Below, piece after piece: positions 59,990-64,000 of a DNA stretch of 64,000 bases (positions are counted from its first letter, which is position 1; every line of letters begins with the position of its first letter). The DNA lies in assembly GCF_033878955.1 (NCBI RefSeq), contig NZ_CP138858.1, positions 3,933,001 through 3,997,000 on the forward strand, in the 5' to 3' direction. A program made the position numbers and the translations under genes. The stretch is from Coraliomargarita algicola (GTDB lineage Bacteria > Verrucomicrobiota > Verrucomicrobiia > Opitutales > Coraliomargaritaceae). The notes under the pieces are model-generated. The model saw nothing but the letters and a program-made list of their open reading frames with translations, was not told the DNA's origin and did not search any database.

Positions 59990-62284
59990 ATGAAGAACGA
60001 TTATGTAAGAGGGGGCGCTGACCCCAACTCCGGTGGTTATGGCTATGGTTACGGCGGTGGCTATGGCTATGGCGGTGGTTACGGCTACGGTGGTGGATAC
60101 GGTGGCGGCTACAGTGAGGGGGGCAGTGGTGGGCCACAGCGCTCTTTCCGGGATTACTTTCTGATGTTTCGTGAGCGTGTCTGGTATTTGATCGTTGCGT
60201 TTTTTATCATTTTTTCCGGTTCGATTCTGTATACATTCAATAAAACCAAGATATACACCGCTGTGGCGCAGGTGCAGATGTTTCGTGATGATGCCTCTGC
60301 GCTTGGAGCAGGGGTGGAGATGGAGCAAAATCAAATCCATGGTGCGGAGGATTTAAACACGCAGCTCAGCGTGTTTCAGAGTTCTTCCATTATTAAGGGG
60401 GTCGAGCAGCGTTTGCAGGATGAAATGCGTGAGCGCTTTATGGCGCCTTATACGGATGCATTGAGTTTGAGTGGTCCTTTGACTCCTCTTGAAATTTTGG
60501 GACGTAACCGCAAAGTGATGCCACAGCGTGCGAGCTTGATGATTAATGTCGCCTATTCGCATCCTGATCCAATTGTGGCGGCTGAAGTCGCCAACCTTTT
60601 TGCCAAGGAGTTTATCGATTATAATTTGAAATTGAATATCGATGGTTCGATGAAGGCCGTTGAGGATCTTCGCGTGCGTGCCGACCAACAGAAGGAGCGT
60701 GTTGAAGAACTCGAGCTTAAGTTGGCCGAGTATCGTGAGAAGAACAATGCAGTGTCTCTTCAGAGTGATGAAAATATTGCTGGGGCGCAGTTAACGCGTT
60801 TGAACGAAATTAAGCTGACGAACAAGAATGTGTACGATCAATTGGAGACCAAGTGGAATCTGATTGAGAATTACCGTCGTGAAGGTAAAAATTTGTGGGA
60901 ATTATCCTTTATTTCGGAGCAGCCACGGGTGTCTAGCCTACTCGAGCAAATTTCGGGGAATCGAATTAGTATTTCCTCTTTGAGCAAGCGCTATCGTGAG
61001 AAGCACCCTGCGATGATTCAGCTCCTGCAAAGTATGCAAGAGGCGGAGTCCGAACTTGTAGGTGCCGTTCAAAACTCTGTGGATAAAATCTACGCATCCT
61101 ATGTAGAAGCCAGAAGTAACTTTGAAATGGCGAGCCAGCGTCTTGCAGAAAAAGAGCGTGAGCTGATTGAATTGAGCAAAACACGTGTGGAGTATAATTC
61201 TTTGCTTCGTGACCTGGAAGTGCAGCAGAATTTCTTTCAGGCGCTCAATTCGCGTATGACGACTGAGAAAGCGCAGGTTAATTTAAAGAATCCGAATGCG
61301 CGTATTATTGACGAGGCCTTTCCACCGTCTGAAGACAATCCCTCGTCACCTAATGTGACGATGAATCTAGCTGCAGGTTTTTTTGGCGGGATCGCTGTTG
61401 GGGTGGGACTAATCTTTGCAGTGGCCTTCTTGGATGATCGTGTGAAGAGTGCATTTGATATCGAAGGCACGATTGGCCTGCCAATGTTGGGAATTGTGCC
61501 ACGTATTAAAAAATTGGATAGCAATACCAAGGCGCAAGCGGTGGCTTCCAACGTGGACCGACATGTCACTGAAACTTTCCGCTCGATTCATTCTGCACTC
61601 AAGTTGAATGAGGAGAGTAAGAATGCTAAGATTATCCTAACCACCAGTACGGTTCCTAGTGAAGGGAAGTCGTTCGTGAGCTCGAACTTGTCACTGACGT
61701 TTGCGAATCATGGTGAAAAAACTTTGCTGCTGGATGCTGACTTGCGTCTGCCGAATGTGGCACGTTCGCTTCAATTGGAGAATGATTTCGGTCTATTGGA
61801 TCATATTGAGAAAGGGGTCGCCTTGGATGAGGTGATCATTAAGGAGGTCTATCCTAACTTGGACGTATTGCCTACGGGGGGTAAGTCCAAGAATCCGACT
61901 CAAGTGCTGAATAGTGCTAAGTTTGAAGCAATGTTTGCAGACCTGCGTGATCGTTATGATCGAATTGTGGTGGACTCGCCTCCACTGGCTGCGGTGAGTG
62001 ACGCATTGAATCTATTGCCCTTGGTGGATGGAATTCTTTACGTGATTAAATTCAACACTGTGAAGCGGAAGACTGCTGTGGTGAATGTGCGCCGTTTGTG
62101 GGAGTCAAATACGCCTGTCTTTGGAGCCATCTTGAACAACATTACCAGTTCGCTTTCGAGCTACTATTATTCGAATTACTCGGATAAGGCCTATCAGGAT
62201 TATTACATCCACCAGGAAGAAGAGCTTGAGGAAGAATTGGCGGGCACAGTTGAGCCTGAGTCCGAATTCGGACCGAAAGCATAG
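59990..62284 (+). CDS. Wzc-like polysaccharide co-polymerase and tyrosine autokinase
   Basis: 764-residue BY-kinase. The order is unusual at the start: a Gly/Tyr-rich cytoplasmic tail (about residues 11-42, repeated GYGYGGG units). Then the Wzz domain with membrane helices near 70 (LIVAFFIIFSGSILYTFNKT) and 460 (NLAAGFFGGIAVGVGLIFAV) and a long periplasmic coiled coil between them. Then the kinase domain with Walker A STVPSEGKSFVSSN, Walker A' LLLDADLRLP and Walker B DRIVVDSPPL. The C-terminus carries the tyrosine cluster SSYYYSNYSDKAYQDYYIHQ used for autophosphorylation. It controls chain length and export of the polymer. A phosphatase partner is not seen in the window. Confidence 0.93.
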   Translation: MKNDYVRGGADPNSGGYGYGYGGGYGYGGGYGYGGGYGGGYSEGGSGGPQRSFRDYFLMFRERVWYLIVAFFIIFSGSILYTFNKTKIYTAVAQVQMFRDDASALGAGVEMEQNQIHGAEDLNTQLSVFQSSSIIKGVEQRLQDEMRERFMAPYTDALSLSGPLTPLEILGRNRKVMPQRASLMINVAYSHPDPIVAAEVANLFAKEFIDYNLKLNIDGSMKAVEDLRVRADQQKERVEELELKLAEYREKNNAVSLQSDENIAGAQLTRLNEIKLTNKNVYDQLETKWNLIENYRREGKNLWELSFISEQPRVSSLLEQISGNRISISSLSKRYREKHPAMIQLLQSMQEAESELVGAVQNSVDKIYASYVEARSNFEMASQRLAEKERELIELSKTRVEYNSLLRDLEVQQNFFQALNSRMTTEKAQVNLKNPNARIIDEAFPPSEDNPSSPNVTMNLAAGFFGGIAVGVGLIFAVAFLDDRVKSAFDIEGTIGLPMLGIVPRIKKLDSNTKAQAVASNVDRHVTETFRSIHSALKLNEESKNAKIILTTSTVPSEGKSFVSSNLSLTFANHGEKTLLLDADLRLPNVARSLQLENDFGLLDHIEKGVALDEVIIKEVYPNLDVLPTGGKSKNPTQVLNSAKFEAMFADLRDRYDRIVVDSPPLAAVSDALNLLPLVDGILYVIKFNTVKRKTAVVNVRRLWESNTPVFGAILNNITSSLSSYYYSNYSDKAYQDYYIHQEEELEEELAGTVEPESEFGPKA
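60035..60116 (+). repeat. Glycine/tyrosine-coding tandem repeats in the wzc-like gene
   Basis: Degenerate GGYTAYGG-type repeats encoding a run of G-Y and G-G-G-Y units at the N-terminus of the BY-kinase. Copies differ mainly at third positions, as in a selected protein repeat rather than a recent DNA expansion. Confidence 0.8.
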
Positions 62285-62307
62285 TTCCATTTTATCAGAG
62301 TTGTAAC

Positions 62308-62337
62308 AAATACCCCGAAGCCATTCGGGGTATTTTT
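62308..62337 (+). terminator. Rho-independent terminator after the wzc-like gene
   Basis: 12-bp stem (62308-62319 with 62324-62335, loop GCCA) with a CCCCG core and T-run, 24 bases past the stop codon. The rest of 62338-62574 holds no gene; it contains decayed repeat fragments (ACCCAAC, ATCGAAT types near 62463-62483). Confidence 0.9.
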
Positions 62338-62574
62338 ATGCCCGATGAAGGTGAATGCTTGCTCGGCTGGGATCGGGGACGTTGAAAGCTTGGACAGGTA
62401 ATCAGAAGGCGGGTGTCCGCACTCAAGGGCATTGTCAGATCAGATATCTGCCTTCTGAACTAATACCCAACATCGAATTTTGAGTGATGCGCGTTCGCGT
62501 TCGCTCTGCCGCAGGATCGATTGTATAGGGTGATACGCTAGATGCCGCTTTGAAGCTTATTGAGTAGCGTTGTT

Positions 62575-63600
62575 TTATTTGCCTAAGACTAAAAAGACCG
62601 CGACTGCGAGGGCGATTCGGTACCAGGCGAAGAGGGCGAGGCCGTGTTTACTGAGGTAGGTGACTAGCCATTTAACGGCTAAAGCTGAAGAGATGAATGC
62701 AACGAGGCATCCTAGCAATACCGGACCTGTGTCGAGCGCAGCGATCATGTTGGCGCCGTCACTGACTACTTTGTAGCCTGAGGCTGCCGTGAGAGTGATG
62801 AGTCCTAATAGAAAGCTAAATTCTGCAGCATGCTTGGGGGAGAGTCCAGCTAAGTAGCCGCCTACGATTGTTGCCATCGAGCGACTGGTGCCGGGCCACA
62901 TGGCGAGGCATTGGAAGAGCCCGATCATGATTGACTGGCGGATGGTGAGCTGGTGGATGTCGGGTCCGTCGTTGGACTGGATGGCGCCTTTCTGGCCATG
63001 ATGACGCCATTTTTCGACGATGAGCATAACGATTGCGCCGACGATGAGTGCTCCGGCAACGGCTCTAACGTTGTCCCCGAGTGTGGCTTCAATCCAGTCG
63101 TTGAGTAGCAGTCCGATGACAGCCGCAGGTATGAAGGCACAGATTAGGTTTAGGGCGAGCTTACGACCTTGTGGGTCTTTGCCTAGACAGCCTAATAGGA
63201 TTTTCAGAATTGTTTGCCAGTATAGTATGACGACTGCCGCGATGGCGCCCGCTTGTATGACGATTACGTAGGCGTATGCGGCCTCTCCTATGGTGTAGGG
63301 GCGCGGAGCGATCGATTCATCGTCTTGCACCATGATGAAATCGCCATTTTTATTACGTATGGGGGTGTCTGAGTCTAATCCTAGTATTGCATTGGTTAGG
63401 ATCAGGTGACCTGTGGATGAAATGGGGAGGTATTCGGTAATCCCCTCAACAATGCCTAGAATAATGGCATCGCTGTAGCTTAAGCTAGCTGGATCGGGGC
63501 TTTCGTCGTGAGTGCTAGTTTGAGGGACCGTTTGAGCGGCAGTGAGCCAGTTGGAAGCGAGAACTAGGCAAAGAATGAGTTGGCAGATTCGGAAAGTCAT
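62575..63600 (-). CDS. uppP: Undecaprenyl-diphosphatase
   Basis: Removes one phosphate from undecaprenyl diphosphate at the periplasmic face, recycling the lipid carrier used by cell-wall and polysaccharide synthesis. 341 residues from ATG 63600 (MTFRICQLILCLVLASNWLT, a hydrophobic leader; the in-frame 63666 start adds 22 unconserved residues). Signatures: GIVEGITEYLPISSTGHLIL (acidic motif and serine) and FQCLAMWPGTSRSMATIVGG (arginine-containing loop). Compared with E. coli UppP (about 270 residues) it has an extra N-terminal segment and a 30-residue polar insert (SDTPIRNKNGDFIMVQDDES) after the first motif. Its location next to the export genes fits carrier recycling. Confidence 0.93.
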   Translation of the reverse strand: MTFRICQLILCLVLASNWLTAAQTVPQTSTHDESPDPASLSYSDAIILGIVEGITEYLPISSTGHLILTNAILGLDSDTPIRNKNGDFIMVQDDESIAPRPYTIGEAAYAYVIVIQAGAIAAVVILYWQTILKILLGCLGKDPQGRKLALNLICAFIPAAVIGLLLNDWIEATLGDNVRAVAGALIVGAIVMLIVEKWRHHGQKGAIQSNDGPDIHQLTIRQSIMIGLFQCLAMWPGTSRSMATIVGGYLAGLSPKHAAEFSFLLGLITLTAASGYKVVSDGANMIAALDTGPVLLGCLVAFISSALAVKWLVTYLSKHGLALFAWYRIALAVAVFLVLGK

Positions 63601-63732
63601 GAGTCTTGAGACATAGTGGAAAAGAGTGCTATGGGAAGTCGCAAAAAAGTTAATTTTTAGCTGCACGCTGTATGTGTCGTGTGCTTTAGGCTTGTGCAGA
63701 CGCTTGGAAAGCTTTGCTTGTAAAAAATCTAT

Positions 63733-64000
63733 ATGATGGAAATTGAAGAACTCACGAATTCTCTGCGTGCGGGGCGAGACCTAAGCACTGGCGAAGCGCA
63801 GCATTCGGCGTCCTTGTTGGCTTCGTCTGCTGTTGGGCTGTCCGCTAAAGAAAATTTTCTTGTTGCACTGGCTGAGAAGGGCGAGACGGCGGTGGAGGTG
63901 GCTGCATTTGCGGCGGCTTTCCGGGAGCTGGCGGTGAATCCGCAAGTGGAGGCATGGTCTGCGGGAGCGATTGATGTCTGTGGCACTGGAGGTGATGGTT
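63733..64000 (+). CDS. trpD: Anthranilate phosphoribosyltransferase (start; runs off the window)
   Basis: N-terminal 89 residues of TrpD: an all-helical start (MEIEELTNSLRAGRDLSTGE, then AQHSASLLASSAVGLSAKEN), ALAEKGETAVEVAAFAAAFR and the phosphoribosyl-pyrophosphate-binding start IDVCGTGGDG. The enzyme joins anthranilate and PRPP in tryptophan synthesis. Two in-frame ATGs (63733, 63736) are possible starts; no ribosome binding site is visible. The gene continues beyond position 64000. Confidence 0.88.
   Translation, partial: MMEIEELTNSLRAGRDLSTGEAQHSASLLASSAVGLSAKENFLVALAEKGETAVEVAAFAAAFRELAVNPQVEAWSAGAIDVCGTGGDG

Noticed and set aside
63729..63986. Minus-strand 85-residue reading frame at the window end
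   Set aside because: The plus strand here is a clear trpD start; the minus frame is its shadow.

Overview
The window reads as one continuous piece of a Gram-negative chromosome, probably from the PVC group and most likely a marine Verrucomicrobiota of the Opitutae/Coraliomargarita type. That placement is inference, from the protein family mix (a long WecA with a C-terminal extension, a GbsR/MarR-like regulator, an animal-type UDP-glucose dehydrogenase, a beta-barrel/Wza/Wzc export trio) and from the rarity of clear Shine-Dalgarno sequences. No rRNA, tRNA, CRISPR array, integrase or transposase was recognised.

Layout. 0.1-4.0 kb (minus strand): pyruvate dehydrogenase genes pdhA-pdhB-pdhC, with a broken four-helix-bundle gene between pdhA and pdhB. 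4.2-6.5 kb: a GbsR/MarR-like regulator behind a perfect 22-bp palindrome, then a WecA-type initiating glycosyl-1-phosphate transferase. 6.7-50.9 kb: a very large exopolysaccharide/O-antigen locus, nearly all on the plus strand. It holds an internally deleted rfbB copy, two O-antigen ligase/polymerase-like proteins, about fourteen glycosyltransferases, a flippase, a PglK/MsbA-like ABC exporter, rfbB and rfbA, UDP-sugar genes (an epimerase, Ugd, UXS), a sulfotransferase, two OafA-type acyltransferases, two pyruvyl transferases with an F420-dehydrogenase-beta-like partner, a nitroreductase and a WcaF-like acetyltransferase. 51.0-53.5 kb (minus): esterase, lipoate-ligase-like protein and rmlD. 53.6-56.0 kb: hisC and a CNNM/CorC-type membrane protein. 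56.2-57.9 kb (minus): a membrane-anchored TPR protein. 58.1-62.3 kb: beta-barrel, Wza-like and Wzc-like export genes. 62.6-63.6 kb (minus): UppP. From 63.7 kb: the start of trpD.

How it works together (inference from families): WecA loads the first sugar on undecaprenyl phosphate; the Rml, Ugd, UXS and epimerase enzymes supply nucleotide sugars; the glycosyltransferases extend the chain; sulfotransferase, acyltransferases and pyruvyl transferases decorate it; the flippase and/or ABC exporter move it across the inner membrane; the Wzc/Wza/beta-barrel set polymerises and exports it; UppP recycles the lipid carrier.

Most unusual signals. (1) A large family of heptanucleotide repeat arrays whose unit sequence varies from site to site while the 7-bp period stays fixed. 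They flank both four-helix-bundle genes in inverted orientation, supply stop codons of several glycosyltransferases, and sit in frame inside others. (2) A 22-bp palindrome found three times, two of them followed by an ops-like element (one an exact match to the enterobacterial ops dodecamer) just before polysaccharide genes. (3) Three polysaccharide genes broken by exactly one base, each in a homopolymer run. (4) A perfect 23-bp-stem hairpin inside a glycosyltransferase reading frame.
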